The notes under the pieces: model-generated
What the model was told of the DNA's origin: nothing
Seen by the model: only the letters and a program-made list of their open reading frames with translations
The model's database searches: none
Part shown: positions 18,940 to 27,299 of the stretch, one piece after another
Layout of the letters: each line of letters opens with the position of its first letter
Position numbering within the stretch: the first letter of the stretch is position 1
NCBI GenBank assembly: GCA_022824145.1
Contig: JAJEAY010000038.1
Coordinates: forward strand, 1-48,844
Reading direction: 5' to 3'
DNA from: Rhodobacter sp.
GTDB lineage: Bacteria > Pseudomonadota > Alphaproteobacteria > Rhodobacterales > Rhodobacteraceae
DNA: 48,844 nucleotides
Position numbers and translations under genes: made by a program

Positions 18940-19995
18940 CTACAGCGAATCGAACAGCAGCGGATCAAGACTCCTGACGGAAAAAGTCCTGCCTTCGCTG
19001 AGGACGCTTACTGCATCGTGGCTGTGGAGGCTTTCACGGTGGATTGCGATCACGCGAAAATCACCGATGCGGCTGTCACCCTCCAGCTGCTGGCAGAACA
19101 GCCGTGCCGCGTCTTCGACAAACACGGGGTTCGCAGCATTCAGTTCGGCGAATGCCTGCTCGTCCTCGCGCTTTACCATCACCTGGGTTTCGGTTGGCAC
19201 CGCGATTCTGCAGGCATCGACCAGATCCTCAAACCACAGACAGCCAGTTCCGTCGGCAAGCTCAACCGAAATCCGGGCTACCGAACGCTGTGAATGCGGT
19301 GTGGCGAACTGGCTCCGAGCGAGACGAGCGTGTTCGGAAAGCTCCAGGGAGCACGGGCAGGTGGAGGAATAGACATAATCGAGATGCATGATCCTCTGCC
19401 GCGTTCCCGACTGCTCAAACAGTTCCAGAGCAATGTCGTAATACTGAAAGCCTTCAAGGCCGGACCGGAGGCTTTTGACCCTCATCGGGAACGAGAACCG
19501 CATCTGAATTCGGGCATCGAGGCTATCCAGGTCGGTCTTGTAATCGTCGAGCGCCCGCTCAATCACCTCGAAACTGAATGTCTGCGCGGCATACCTGTAG
19601 AATGTCCGCATGATGCGGGACATGTTGATGCCCTTTTTCGCAGCGTCCAGCGACACCGTGCCGGTCACCGACGTCTCCAGTTCCTGGACTCCGTTGTCCC
19701 TTGTCCGATAGCGGATCGGCAGGCGAAAACCGGAAATCCCGACATGCTGGATTTTCCGCCTTGCGCCCATAACGATGGACTGCGGGCTGTTCTGCGGATC
19801 GGGAAGCGAGGCTCGGTACGCCGCGTCTGCCCGAAACCCGTCAGGGTACTTTCGTGACAGACGTCCCGTAGCCGCTCGGGCAGCACCGGACTCCGTTGCT
19901 ATGGCGGGTGCGAGGCTGCTGTGAGAAGAAGCCGAAGCGTTCGGATTTTCCTCGGGCACAGGACACGCTCCGGCCCGTTTTCCGTAAGTTTCCAT
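18940..19995 (-). CDS. folE2: GTP cyclohydrolase FolE2 (type IB)
   Basis: A 351-residue cytoplasmic enzyme converting GTP to dihydroneopterin triphosphate, the first step of folate synthesis. The type IB form does not depend on zinc. Family blocks visible are QHVGISGFRLPIRY, ETSVTGTVSLDAAKKGINMS, MRFSFPMRVKSLRSGLEGFQ, the active-site cysteine region SSTCPCSLELSEHARLARSQ, and HRESLHSHDAVSVL near the C-terminus. I start at ATG 19995 (METYGKRAGACPVPEE). The frame is open to 20160, but the preceding residues are not family-like, and about 80 residues before the first conserved block already make a long low-complexity N-terminus. Type IB enzymes are often induced by zinc limitation; no Zur box was identified. 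Confidence 0.93.
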   Translation of the reverse strand: METYGKRAGACPVPEENPNASASSHSSLAPAIATESGAARAATGRLSRKYPDGFRADAAYRASLPDPQNSPQSIVMGARRKIQHVGISGFRLPIRYRTRDNGVQELETSVTGTVSLDAAKKGINMSRIMRTFYRYAAQTFSFEVIERALDDYKTDLDSLDARIQMRFSFPMRVKSLRSGLEGFQYYDIALELFEQSGTRQRIMHLDYVYSSTCPCSLELSEHARLARSQFATPHSQRSVARISVELADGTGCLWFEDLVDACRIAVPTETQVMVKREDEQAFAELNAANPVFVEDAARLFCQQLEGDSRIGDFRVIAIHRESLHSHDAVSVLSEGRTFSVRSLDPLLFDSL

Positions 19996-20227
19996 CGCAG
20001 TCTCTCTCAAGATGGGCCGGATTTCCAACGTTCGGCAGATCCGGCCGTTCCAAATCCAGCCCTGTATGATTCGCGTTCGACGCGGTGCTCTTGGTTCGGG
20101 GCGAGATACAAGTGCTGCCTCCCGTTCGGAAACTGGTCTGTTGGATGCGGCCGTGTCCATAGCCTTGGATATGCAAGTGGCCCCAGGATTCCTTTCGGAT
20201 TCCCGCTTCGTAAGACAGAACCACCGT

Positions 20228-21409
20228 TCAGGCGGCGTCCAGAGCCTGCCAAAGATCCTGCAGCAGGTCGTTTACGTCCTCTATCCCTACACTGACACGA
20301 ATCAGGCCGGGCGTGATTCCAAGCGATGCCCGCTGCTCTTCACCAAGACGCTGATGCGTCGTGGTTGCCGGATGCGTGACAATGCTCTTCGCGTCTCCCA
20401 GATTATTGGAAATCGTGAACAAGTCCAGCGCATTCAGAACCCGGAAGGCCGCGTCCTGTCCTCCTTTGACATCCAAGGAAAATACCGTACCGCCCTGCTC
20501 CATCGAGGACTTCGCCAGGCTGTATTGCGGATGCGAGGGCAAATGAGGATAGATAACCTTCTCGATGCTGTCATGCCCTTCCAGAACCTGGGCGATCTTA
20601 AGTGCCGAGGCCGACATCGCACGGACCCGCAGATCAAGGGTTTCCATTCCCTTCAGCATAACCCAGGCATTGAATGGCGAGATCGCTCCTCCTGTATGTT
20701 TCAGGTAGGGTTCGAGTGTCCCGCGGATGTACTCCCGCGATCCTAACACCACGCCGCCCAGACATCGCCCCTGCCCGTCGATGTGTTTGGTCGCCGAATA
20801 AACGACGACGTCCGCGCCGAACTCGAAAGCACGTGAATAGATCGGTGTCGTAAAGACATTGTCCACAATGACCTTGGCTCCCGCGCCACGGGCAATCCCG
20901 GCGACCGTCACAAGATCGACCAGTTCCAGAGCTGGATTCGAAAGGCTTTCGAGAAATACGGCGGTTGTGCCGGGAGTGACCGCCTCCATCCACTGCGAAT
21001 TGTCCGTCCCATCGACAAAGCGGACCTCAACGCCAAAGCGCGGCAATAGATTCTCGATGATATAGAGACATGATCCGAACAGCGCTCGGGAACTGACGAC
21101 GCGGTCACCCGCCTTCAGCAAAGACATGAGCGAGGCGTTGACAGCCGCCATTCCGCTTGCTGTGGCGAAGGCGTCTTCAGCGCCTTCAAGCGCGGCGATT
21201 CGGTTCTCGAAAATCCTGACCGTGGGATTCCCGTATCGGGCGTAGATATATTCATCTTCCTCCGCCTTGATGAAACGGGCCTCCGCCTGTTCCGCGCTGT
21301 CGTATGCAAAGCCCTGTGTCAGGTAGAGCGCTTCGGCCATCTCGCCGTATTGACTGCGCCGGATTCCTCCATGCACGAGTCTTGTGCGTGAACTCCAGTG
21401 TTTATCCAT
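20228..21409 (-). CDS. metZ: O-succinylhomoserine sulfhydrylase
   Basis: A 393-residue pyridoxal-phosphate enzyme of the Cys/Met metabolism family that makes homocysteine from O-succinylhomoserine and sulfide. The PLP lysine is in YSATKHIDGQGRCLGG. Other family blocks are YIYARYGNPTVRIFENRIAA, ATASGMAAVNASLMSLLKAG, ESLSNPALELVD and VDNVFTTPIYSRAFEFGAD. The start is ATG 21409, preceded by TAGGAG at good spacing. Upstream lie a SAM-II riboswitch, a terminator and a small leader ORF, which strongly supports a role in methionine synthesis over cystathionine synthesis or cleavage. Confidence 0.93.
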   Translation of the reverse strand: MDKHWSSRTRLVHGGIRRSQYGEMAEALYLTQGFAYDSAEQAEARFIKAEEDEYIYARYGNPTVRIFENRIAALEGAEDAFATASGMAAVNASLMSLLKAGDRVVSSRALFGSCLYIIENLLPRFGVEVRFVDGTDNSQWMEAVTPGTTAVFLESLSNPALELVDLVTVAGIARGAGAKVIVDNVFTTPIYSRAFEFGADVVVYSATKHIDGQGRCLGGVVLGSREYIRGTLEPYLKHTGGAISPFNAWVMLKGMETLDLRVRAMSASALKIAQVLEGHDSIEKVIYPHLPSHPQYSLAKSSMEQGGTVFSLDVKGGQDAAFRVLNALDLFTISNNLGDAKSIVTHPATTTHQRLGEEQRASLGITPGLIRVSVGIEDVNDLLQDLWQALDAA

Positions 21410-21420
21410 GATCTGCGCTC

Positions 21421-21471
21421 CTATAACTGCGCAAAACAAAACCCCCACCGCTTCGAGCGCCGGGGGTTCAT
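21421..21471 (-). CDS. 16-residue leader ORF between the SAM-II riboswitch and metZ
   Basis: ATG 21471 opens MNPRRSKRWGFCFAQL and stops at TAG 21421-21423. Its ribosome binding site would be the AAAGAGG at the 3' end of the riboswitch, eight bases upstream, exactly the segment a SAM-II pseudoknot hides. Its codons run through the terminator stem, and its stop overlaps the metZ ribosome binding site (TAGGAG), 11 bases before the metZ start. This arrangement is seen directly; that it is translated is inference. The peptide has no recognised function. Confidence 0.5.
   Translation of the reverse strand: MNPRRSKRWGFCFAQL
21434..21467 (-). terminator. Intrinsic terminator/attenuator before metZ
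   Basis: On the minus strand AACCCCC-GGCGC, a TCGAA loop, then GCGGTGGGGGTT is followed by TTGTTTTG: a strong GC stem with a U-rich tail, placed between the riboswitch and the metZ start. It would stop transcription into metZ unless disrupted. Confidence 0.75.
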
Positions 21472-21478
21472 GTCCCTG

Positions 21479-21533
21479 ACCTCTTTAGCGGTTGTTTTAC
21501 GTGGCCCGCAATCCGGTGAACAAATCGCCACAG
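21479..21533 (-). promoter_or_regulatory. SAM-II riboswitch upstream of metZ
   Basis: The minus strand shows the SAM-II (metA-type) layout: P1 stem GTGGC/GCCAC enclosing GATTTGTT and a CCGGATTGCGG segment, followed by GTAAAACAA and CCGCTAAAGAGG. The GCGG and CCGC segments can form the pseudoknot, and CTAAAGAGG is the conserved 3' part that includes the Shine-Dalgarno sequence. This class senses S-adenosylmethionine in alphaproteobacteria and usually controls met genes. Identification is by motif, without a covariance-model search. Confidence 0.85.
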
Positions 21534-21807
21534 GACAACCGATAATGCCATGGCAAATCGCTGTCAATTCCCTGAACCAATCAGAATCTGTTCGCCAGAA
21601 AGGAATAATCTGAACGTCCCGTTCGGCAACGTGCCAAACTGTCCGTATCGTCGAGTGCATTGAGCGCAATGTCACGGGACCGCTCATTGGCGTACGAGGA
21701 GCATGCCGCGGTTCAAACAAATGCCGGTCTCTGGCTCCATCGGGTCAGGGCTGACATGTTCCACTGATTACGATTCTGGGTTTGGGCTGTAAAAGGAACC
21801 GCAGGCA

Positions 21808-21915
21808 CTGAGAGCCTGACCTAAAATACCATATATTGTTTTCGTTGGTGGTCTTTTTCGGCCTAAATCACAATATGATGTGCAATGACCGGACTTTTAG
21901 GTTAGGCTCTGAGAG
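21808..21915. repeat. Candidate miniature inverted-repeat element
   Basis: Bases 21808-21826 (CTGAGAGCCTGACCTAAAA) are matched in inverted orientation by 21895-21913, with 17 of 19 positions identical, enclosing about 68 bases of AT-richer sequence without an ORF. The outer bases CTGAGAG also occur in direct orientation on both sides (21808-21814 and 21909-21915), which could be a target duplication around shorter 12-base ends. No transposase with such ends is in the window. Confidence 0.45.
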
Positions 21916-22047
21916 CGACGACCGATTCGCGGCAACCATCGGCGGAAGGCATTCGCTTTGCATCCGGCAACGGTTCCGCGACTTGTGGCCGAACCGCAGC
22001 CGTATACCGATACGCGCGGATCAAGCCCGCGATCGCTTCCTGAACAC

Positions 22048-22656
22048 TCAGTCAACGCTTCCTTTATCAGCCAGTCCGTACCGTCGGATCAGCGGCGCCT
22101 GCGAAAGAAAGAACGCGAACATTCCGATCGGCAGGCCGAACGTCTTGAAGCTTACCCAGACATCGGTCGAAAAGCTGCGCCAAACGAATTCGTTGAGCAC
22201 CGCCAGCAGAACGCAGCACAACGTCAAGCGGCGGGTGAGAATCATCCAGCCTTCATCACTAAGCGGAAGGGAGTCGCCAATCGCGAATCTCAAGTACGAC
22301 CGCTTGCGGACGAGACCGAAGCCGAGAATCACCGCGAACAGCGCATAGATCATTGTCGGCTTCATTTTGAAGAAGCGCTCGTCATTGAGCCAAACCGTCA
22401 ACGCTCCGAAGACGGTCACCAAGACCAGCGTGGCCACCTGCATGCCGCTAAGGGTTCCTGTCACCCGCCATGTCGCCCAGGTGGCAAGAGCCAGCAGCGG
22501 AATGAAACACGCCGTAACGACCACAAATCCTGAATAATCGGTTCCGAACACGGTCAGCGTTCGGTCGCGCATAAATATGTAGCCGACGAAGAACGCAATG
22601 ATGGGTCCAAGCTCCAGCATCGTCTTCAGTCCTGGTTTCGCCTGATCGCCTGCCAT
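22048..22656 (-). CDS. yciB: Inner-membrane septation protein, YciB/IspZ family
   Basis: A 202-residue integral membrane protein with about five or six hydrophobic helices. It opens MAGDQAKPGLKTMLELGPII, followed by AFFVGYIFMRDRTLTVFGTD. GALTVWLNDERFFKMKPTMI is the hallmark block of the family. The C-terminus has LNEFVWRSFSTDVWVSFKTF. YciB proteins help cell-envelope maintenance and septation in Gram-negative bacteria; the biochemical role is unresolved. ATG 22656 has AAGGAAATC upstream and fits the family length; a further upstream ATG (22686) would overlap the preceding gene. It is the third gene of the ftsY-EamA-yciB string. Confidence 0.9.
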   Translation of the reverse strand: MAGDQAKPGLKTMLELGPIIAFFVGYIFMRDRTLTVFGTDYSGFVVVTACFIPLLALATWATWRVTGTLSGMQVATLVLVTVFGALTVWLNDERFFKMKPTMIYALFAVILGFGLVRKRSYLRFAIGDSLPLSDEGWMILTRRLTLCCVLLAVLNEFVWRSFSTDVWVSFKTFGLPIGMFAFFLSQAPLIRRYGLADKGSVD

Positions 22657-22666
22657 CCGATTTCCT

Positions 22667-23569
22667 TCAGTTTCCAAGTTCGACAATTAACGCGCCTGCC
22701 GCGATGAGAACAATAAGGAACAACCGCCACGGTCCGATGGTTTCCCTGAGAAACAGCCAGCCAATCGCCGCAGCGAACACCGGCGAGGTCTCACGAAGTA
22801 CGGCCGCCTCACCCACTTTGTCGAGCCGGGTTGCAAGCATGATCGATCCGAAGCTGAAAAAGGCCACGATTCCACCGACGACGCCACGCACGGCCAGCGG
22901 AATGGCCGGCGGCGGATTCAGCATGGTGCGCCAGCGCACATATGCAACTGTCGGCATCACAAAGCTGTCAATCAGGAAAAACCAGGCCAGGAAGGTAAAC
23001 GGATCAGCCGTAGCACGAATGCCAAACGCATCATAGGTCGTGTAGGCCGCAACAAAGCCACCGGTAATGAATGCAAGGAAGAGCGCCGCGGGCAGCAGGT
23101 CGCGGTCAACGATCAGGAAAAGCAGGTTGTAAGCCGCCAGACCAAATATGCCCGTCAGCAGCACGACGACACCAACCCATTGAGTGACCGTGAATATCTC
23201 CCCAAACAGAAAGTACGCGCCAATGACCGTAAACAAGGGAGCTGTGCCCCTTACGACCGGGTAAACCACGGTATAGTTGCCACGGGAATAAGCCATGGCC
23301 TGCGCGACTTTATATCCGGTGTGAATGAGCAGAACGCCGACAAAGATCGGCCACATATGCGGCTCAGGAAAAGGAACGACAAAGAGCGCGACCGGTGCGG
23401 CCATGAGACCGTAGCAGCAGTCAATCGCCCCGCGGGACAGCCAGGGGTCGTGGCGTCCCTTCTGCAGCGCACCGAACACGGCATGCAGCGCGGCAGCCGA
23501 AATGACCAGCGCCAGCGCCAGCTGTTCGCCAGCTGCCGTACCTTCAAGGGAGACTAACCAAGCGCTCAC
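22667..23569 (-). CDS. EamA-type DMT superfamily transporter
   Basis: A 300-residue inner-membrane protein with about ten hydrophobic segments in two similar EamA halves. The first half holds YKVAQAMAYSRGNYTVVYPV and VRGTAPLFTVIGAYFLFGEI. The second holds FSFGSIMLATRLDKVGEAAV, LRETSPVFAAAIGWLFLRET and IGPWRLFLIVLIAAGALIVE. These pumps export or import small metabolites; the substrate cannot be told from sequence. It lies between ftsY and yciB with 10 bases to the latter, consistent with one transcript. That gene order is familiar from Rhodobacterales. Confidence 0.88.
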   Translation of the reverse strand: MSAWLVSLEGTAAGEQLALALVISAAALHAVFGALQKGRHDPWLSRGAIDCCYGLMAAPVALFVVPFPEPHMWPIFVGVLLIHTGYKVAQAMAYSRGNYTVVYPVVRGTAPLFTVIGAYFLFGEIFTVTQWVGVVVLLTGIFGLAAYNLLFLIVDRDLLPAALFLAFITGGFVAAYTTYDAFGIRATADPFTFLAWFFLIDSFVMPTVAYVRWRTMLNPPPAIPLAVRGVVGGIVAFFSFGSIMLATRLDKVGEAAVLRETSPVFAAAIGWLFLRETIGPWRLFLIVLIAAGALIVELGN

Positions 23570-23662
23570 GGTCGGAATGCCAACTCCAATGCAGGGACGG
23601 TTGCCGCCGATTCGCGCCTATCGCATCCAAAACTGCCGCGGCGGCGAGTGAGGACCACGCCG

Positions 23663-24730
23663 TCATGATGCGTCAAGACCTGTCAAGGCATTCGCGAAAT
23701 CGTCTGGATCAAACGGGGCGAGGTCGTCGATTCGCTCACCGATGCCAATTGCGTGAATCGGAAGGCCGAAGCGGTCTGCGAGCGCCACCAGAACACCCCC
23801 CTTGGCCGTTCCATCCAGCTTGGTCATCACGAGGCCGGAGACATCGGCGACCTTCTGGAAGATCTCAACCTGACGCAGCGCGTTCTGGCCTGTCGTGGCG
23901 TCAAGTACAAGCAGTGTGTTATGGGGCGCAGTCCCGTCCTTCTTGCGAATGACACGGACAATCTTGGCCAGTTCCTCCATGAGGTCAGCCCGGTTCTGCA
24001 GGCGACCCGCCGTATCGATCATCAACAGGTCAGCGCCCTCCGCCTCGGCGCTTGCCATGGCGTCAAAGGCAAGGCTGGCGGGATCCGAGCCTTCCGGGGC
24101 GGTCATCACAGGCACGCCGGCGCGGTCACCCCAGACCTGAAGCTGTTCAACCGCCGCTGCACGGAATGTGTCGCCTGCAGCGATCACCACGGACTTGCCG
24201 GCCGCCATGAACTGGCTGGCGAGCTTTCCGATCGTTGTGGTCTTCCCCGAACCGTTCACCCCTACGACCAGCACGACCTGCGGTTTCTTGGTGTAGAGCG
24301 GAAGCGGCCTTGCAACCGGCGACATGACCCGGGCTATTTCGTCCGCAAGAAGACGTTTGATTTCGTCGGCGCCAAGTCTTTTTCCGGCGTGGCTTTCGGC
24401 GATGTTGCCGGTCACCCTAAGTGCGGTGTCGACTCCCAGATCCGCCGAGATCAGCAGTTCCTCCAGGCTTTCGAGCATGTCGTCATCAAGAACGCGCTTT
24501 GTTACTGCCGCCTTTGTACCCAAGCCCAGAATCCTTCCGACCATCCCCGGTCGCGGCTCAGAGGTCTCAGTCTCGGATTCCGGCGGCGACCGCGAAGCAT
24601 CGGCAGCGGCACGGTCTTCCGGCGTGTCGGACTGCACCGCGCCTCCATCTTCGACTATCTCATCAAGACCCTTTCCGAGTTTCGAGGACGACCTGACAAG
24701 CCTCTCCTTCAGCTTTTGAAAAAACGCCAT
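23663..24730 (-). CDS. ftsY: Signal recognition particle receptor FtsY
   Basis: A 355-residue SRP-type GTPase that docks ribosome-SRP complexes at the inner membrane. An acidic N-terminal A-like region (about residues 20-70, rich in E, D and S) precedes the NG domain. G-motifs are GVNGSGKTTTIGKLASQF (G1), AAGDTFRAAAVEQLQVWGDR (G2), MIDTAGRLQNRADLMEELAK (G3) and MTKLDGTAKGGVLVALADRF (G4 and beyond), with the terminal IGERIDDLAPFDPDDFANAL. The start MAFFQKLKERLVRSSSKLGKG is typical. It is the first gene of the three-gene string. Confidence 0.96.
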   Translation of the reverse strand: MAFFQKLKERLVRSSSKLGKGLDEIVEDGGAVQSDTPEDRAAADASRSPPESETETSEPRPGMVGRILGLGTKAAVTKRVLDDDMLESLEELLISADLGVDTALRVTGNIAESHAGKRLGADEIKRLLADEIARVMSPVARPLPLYTKKPQVVLVVGVNGSGKTTTIGKLASQFMAAGKSVVIAAGDTFRAAAVEQLQVWGDRAGVPVMTAPEGSDPASLAFDAMASAEAEGADLLMIDTAGRLQNRADLMEELAKIVRVIRKKDGTAPHNTLLVLDATTGQNALRQVEIFQKVADVSGLVMTKLDGTAKGGVLVALADRFGLPIHAIGIGERIDDLAPFDPDDFANALTGLDAS

Positions 24731-25477
24731 TCACCCGTGCCCTGCTCAGTCCGCACGCCGAGGTAATTTAATTCGGCTTGACTTGAAAGGGGCCGATTCC
24801 GGTGGACGGAATTTAACCTGTGCCGTTTGCCTCAGCGATCATGCGCTCTTCGCAAAGGACTGAAGCTTGGCTGGACACCAACCGGCAGGGAATGTGAAAG
24901 GCGGACTGTCGTATGTGTCGATCCAAGCCCGACTTACGGCACCAGTGGAACCTGCCCGAACTCTCCGGTCGACCGATTGTGATTGCGGAATGTGAAGGAA
25001 ATGCGCCAACCAGTCGGCGTATCCGCACTGCAGGGCCATGAATTCGAGGTTGACGCACGGCTGACCTCGCAATTGCTCCTCGAAAAAAATCTGTGATCGT
25101 CGTTCCTCGTAGTGCGTAAAGAGATGTCAGCTGCTGCGCTCTGACTCAATGTAGCCGAACGTGTGAACCGGTCATCTATCTCCTCACATGGTGCGCGCAT
25201 GTTTCAGACAGAGGCAGCCAGCACACCACAACACCCGAAAGTCCATCCGATCGTTAAAGGAGCGACTCGAACTGTGACGGCCCGCTCCCAGCTGTATGTC
25301 CTCAAACGGGCGCCCGAAATCCGTCAGATTTTCCTGTTTTCTGTTTCATCCGCAACCAATTCGAAGCTATTGTCGCTTCAGAACAAATCCGGCACCTTGA
25401 AAATTGGCGCACGGAAATCCGGATTGGACCGGCGGATTCCGCTAATGTCACGGTCAGGCAAGGTAAAGGTGAGGCGA
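24731..25477. other. Divergent region between ftsY and the AAA ATPase gene
   Basis: No recognisable gene. The ATPase frame is open upstream to 25163 but not protein-like there. On the minus strand an open stretch from about 25130 to 24839 (containing EEQLRGQPCVNLEFMALQCG) is somewhat protein-like but lacks a good start and family match. This is the left edge of the second accessory island. Confidence 0.4.
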
Positions 25478-26716
25478 ATGGCCAAAACATTCGATAGGAT
25501 CGGTCTCAGGGATTTTGTCGCTGGAGGCGAGATGTCGCCTCCTCCGGCCTTCGTCGGTCGGGCCGAGGCAATTGCTGACATCGAAAGCGCAGCCCGGCTA
25601 GCTTGGCGCCCTGGACTCGGTCACGGAATGCCAGGTGCCACACGCATTCTCCAAGGTGCCCCAGGAGCTGGGAAAAGCTCGATCCTAGCCGAACTGGAGT
25701 CCCGCTGCCTCGCTGCACCTTTGAACAAGGGAATGCCACGTGTACTTGCTGTCTCGAGTACAAGGCTCGCCGAAGATCGGAGCTCCGTTCTTGCGTCCAT
25801 AGCCGCGGTTGGCAGGATGCCGATTAACGAATGGGCCAATTGGGCCACGCGGCTTACGGGGCGCCTGTCCGCATCCGTCGGATTTGCGGGGATGACTGTG
25901 GAATCGGCGCGATCTAACGAAGAGGCCCCTTCCCACTTATTCGCCTTAGCTGCTGCGACACCTCCAGAGGCTTGGGACGCTCCTGTGATCATCGCGGTCG
26001 ACGAGGCCCAAAACCTTCCTCCAGACGCACGGTCACCACATGCACTCCTTCTCCAGGAAATCCATAACGCAGAAGCTGGCCTGCCGCTGACGCTGGTTCT
26101 GGCTGGCCTCGGTGATACGCTGGATCGTGCACGGGAACTGGGGCTGACTCGTGGGTTGCGGCAGCACGAAGCCGGGCAGTTGGCAGAGGACGAAAGCCAG
26201 GCCCTTATGGAAGGGTTCTGCAAGCGTTTCGGACTGCGCACCTCGGGTTGCGGGATGCGGCTTGCTGACCTCGCCGCGCCAGCCCAGGGATGGCCCCGGC
26301 ATCTGCACTTCGCGCTCCAAGCTCTGGGAGAGGAGGCCCTCGCCGAAGACGGTGATCTGGAAAAAATCGACTGGAACCGCGCCGAAGCACGCGCCGCCCA
26401 CAGCCGCCTGCGCTATTACCGTGGACAACGAACCGCGGCTATGGAGGCGGGAGAATGCCTTGTCGGTGCGGTGATGAGCGATCTCGTTGAAGGAATGTCC
26501 AGAATGGAAATCATCGACTTGATTGCTACGAAGGCGTCGAGCCGCTTTGGATGGGGATGGGCTCTGCCTTCCGGTTACGACCCTGAGAATTTTCTGCAGC
26601 TGCTGACCCACCAAGGTGCGCTACAGAGACGCACAGACAGCAGCTATTACTGCCCAATCCCATCCTTTAGAAACTTTCTAATCCAAGAGGGTGCTAAAAG
26701 GTTTCCACGCGGCTAG
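25478..26716 (+). CDS. AAA ATPase with C-terminal winged-helix-like region
   Basis: A 412-residue P-loop ATPase. Walker A is GAPGAGKSS (residues 60-68), Walker B VIIAVDEAQ (170-178), and a sensor-like strand LVLAGLGDT follows. The C-terminal region EGMSRMEIIDLIATKASSRF and QLLTHQGALQRR has the look of a winged helix. The FVGRAEAIADIE start resembles the AAA_16/ORC-CDC6-like group, used as molecular switches in DNA transactions, transposition and defence. I choose ATG 25478, preceded by GGTGAGG; ATG 25445 and an open frame back to 25163 are less likely. No partner overlaps it; the nearest gene on the same strand is a nuclease about 0.5 kb downstream. Precise function unknown. Confidence 0.75.
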   Translation: MAKTFDRIGLRDFVAGGEMSPPPAFVGRAEAIADIESAARLAWRPGLGHGMPGATRILQGAPGAGKSSILAELESRCLAAPLNKGMPRVLAVSSTRLAEDRSSVLASIAAVGRMPINEWANWATRLTGRLSASVGFAGMTVESARSNEEAPSHLFALAAATPPEAWDAPVIIAVDEAQNLPPDARSPHALLLQEIHNAEAGLPLTLVLAGLGDTLDRARELGLTRGLRQHEAGQLAEDESQALMEGFCKRFGLRTSGCGMRLADLAAPAQGWPRHLHFALQALGEEALAEDGDLEKIDWNRAEARAAHSRLRYYRGQRTAAMEAGECLVGAVMSDLVEGMSRMEIIDLIATKASSRFGWGWALPSGYDPENFLQLLTHQGALQRRTDSSYYCPIPSFRNFLIQEGAKRFPRG

Positions 26717-27187
26717 TCTTTTCTGATCTGAGACCGCGGCAACCCGTTCCTTAAACCAGGCCAATGCCCCGATCTACGGCGTCCTCTCGGCAAAATCCGA
26801 GGTATTCTCCGGCCGGTCTGCGGACTCACCGCTTTGTCCGTGTTCCTTCAGCAGGATCTGCGCTCGGTCGAGTGTTCCGGATTCTCGGCGCCCTCACAAC
26901 CACCTATATTTCTCCCGTTCGCAATGTTCCGGAAGCATGCCAAAAAAACACTTCCAAGAATCAAACACAGATTCACGTAAGGTCATTGGGCTGTTTCCCG
27001 ATATGGTGTGGCTGACACACCTCAGGCAGCCCAGCCACCGAAATTGCGCTCAACACAAGGAAACCCACACGACAACGAAGTATCGCAAGAGGCTCATCCA
27101 ATTCGATATATTGCGTTGTAACGGGCATCATGGCTTGAAGCCCTTCTACTGCAAAATTTGGTTGCAATGCAGTGCGCCTGTGAAATC
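26717..27187. other. Intergenic stretch between ATPase and nuclease leader
   Basis: No convincing gene on either strand. One plus-strand frame is open from 26937 into the leader ORF but has no family similarity before 27225. Promoter elements for the nuclease gene presumably lie near its right end, next to the palindrome at 27188. Confidence 0.4.
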
Positions 27188-27204
27188 ATTGCGTCTGACG
27201 CAAT
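27188..27204. promoter_or_regulatory. 17-bp perfect palindrome, candidate operator of the nuclease gene
   Basis: ATTGCGTC-T-GACGCAAT is a perfect inverted repeat with a one-base centre, 20 bases before the leader ORF and 87 bases before the nuclease start. Its size and symmetry fit a dimeric repressor site. The regulator is unknown. Confidence 0.45.
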
Positions 27205-27224
27205 TGCTTCTGGGCACACTCGCG

Positions 27225-27299
27225 ATGCAGGCTACACAGCAAAATCTCCAAGAGCATGCGGCCGCACACAACAACTCGGAAGGACAGGACAATGCCTGA
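27225..27299 (+). CDS. 24-residue leader ORF made by duplication of the nuclease start
   Basis: ATG 27225 starts MQATQQNLQEHAAAH and ends at a TGA that overlaps the nuclease start (ATGCCTGA, 27292-27299). Residues 3-14 repeat nuclease residues 6-17 (ATQQNLQRHAAA) almost exactly, because the DNA is duplicated. Translation would place ribosomes at the nuclease start and could couple the two. Whether it is expressed is not known. Confidence 0.4.
   Translation: MQATQQNLQEHAAAHNNSEGQDNA

Noticed and set aside
24839-25130. Minus-strand open stretch with protein-like residues between ftsY and the ATPase gene
   Set aside because: No good start or ribosome binding site and no recognisable family; kept only as a note.
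25163-25477. N-terminal extension of the AAA ATPase
   Set aside because: Residues are not family-like, and ATG 25478 has a good ribosome binding site right before the conserved part.
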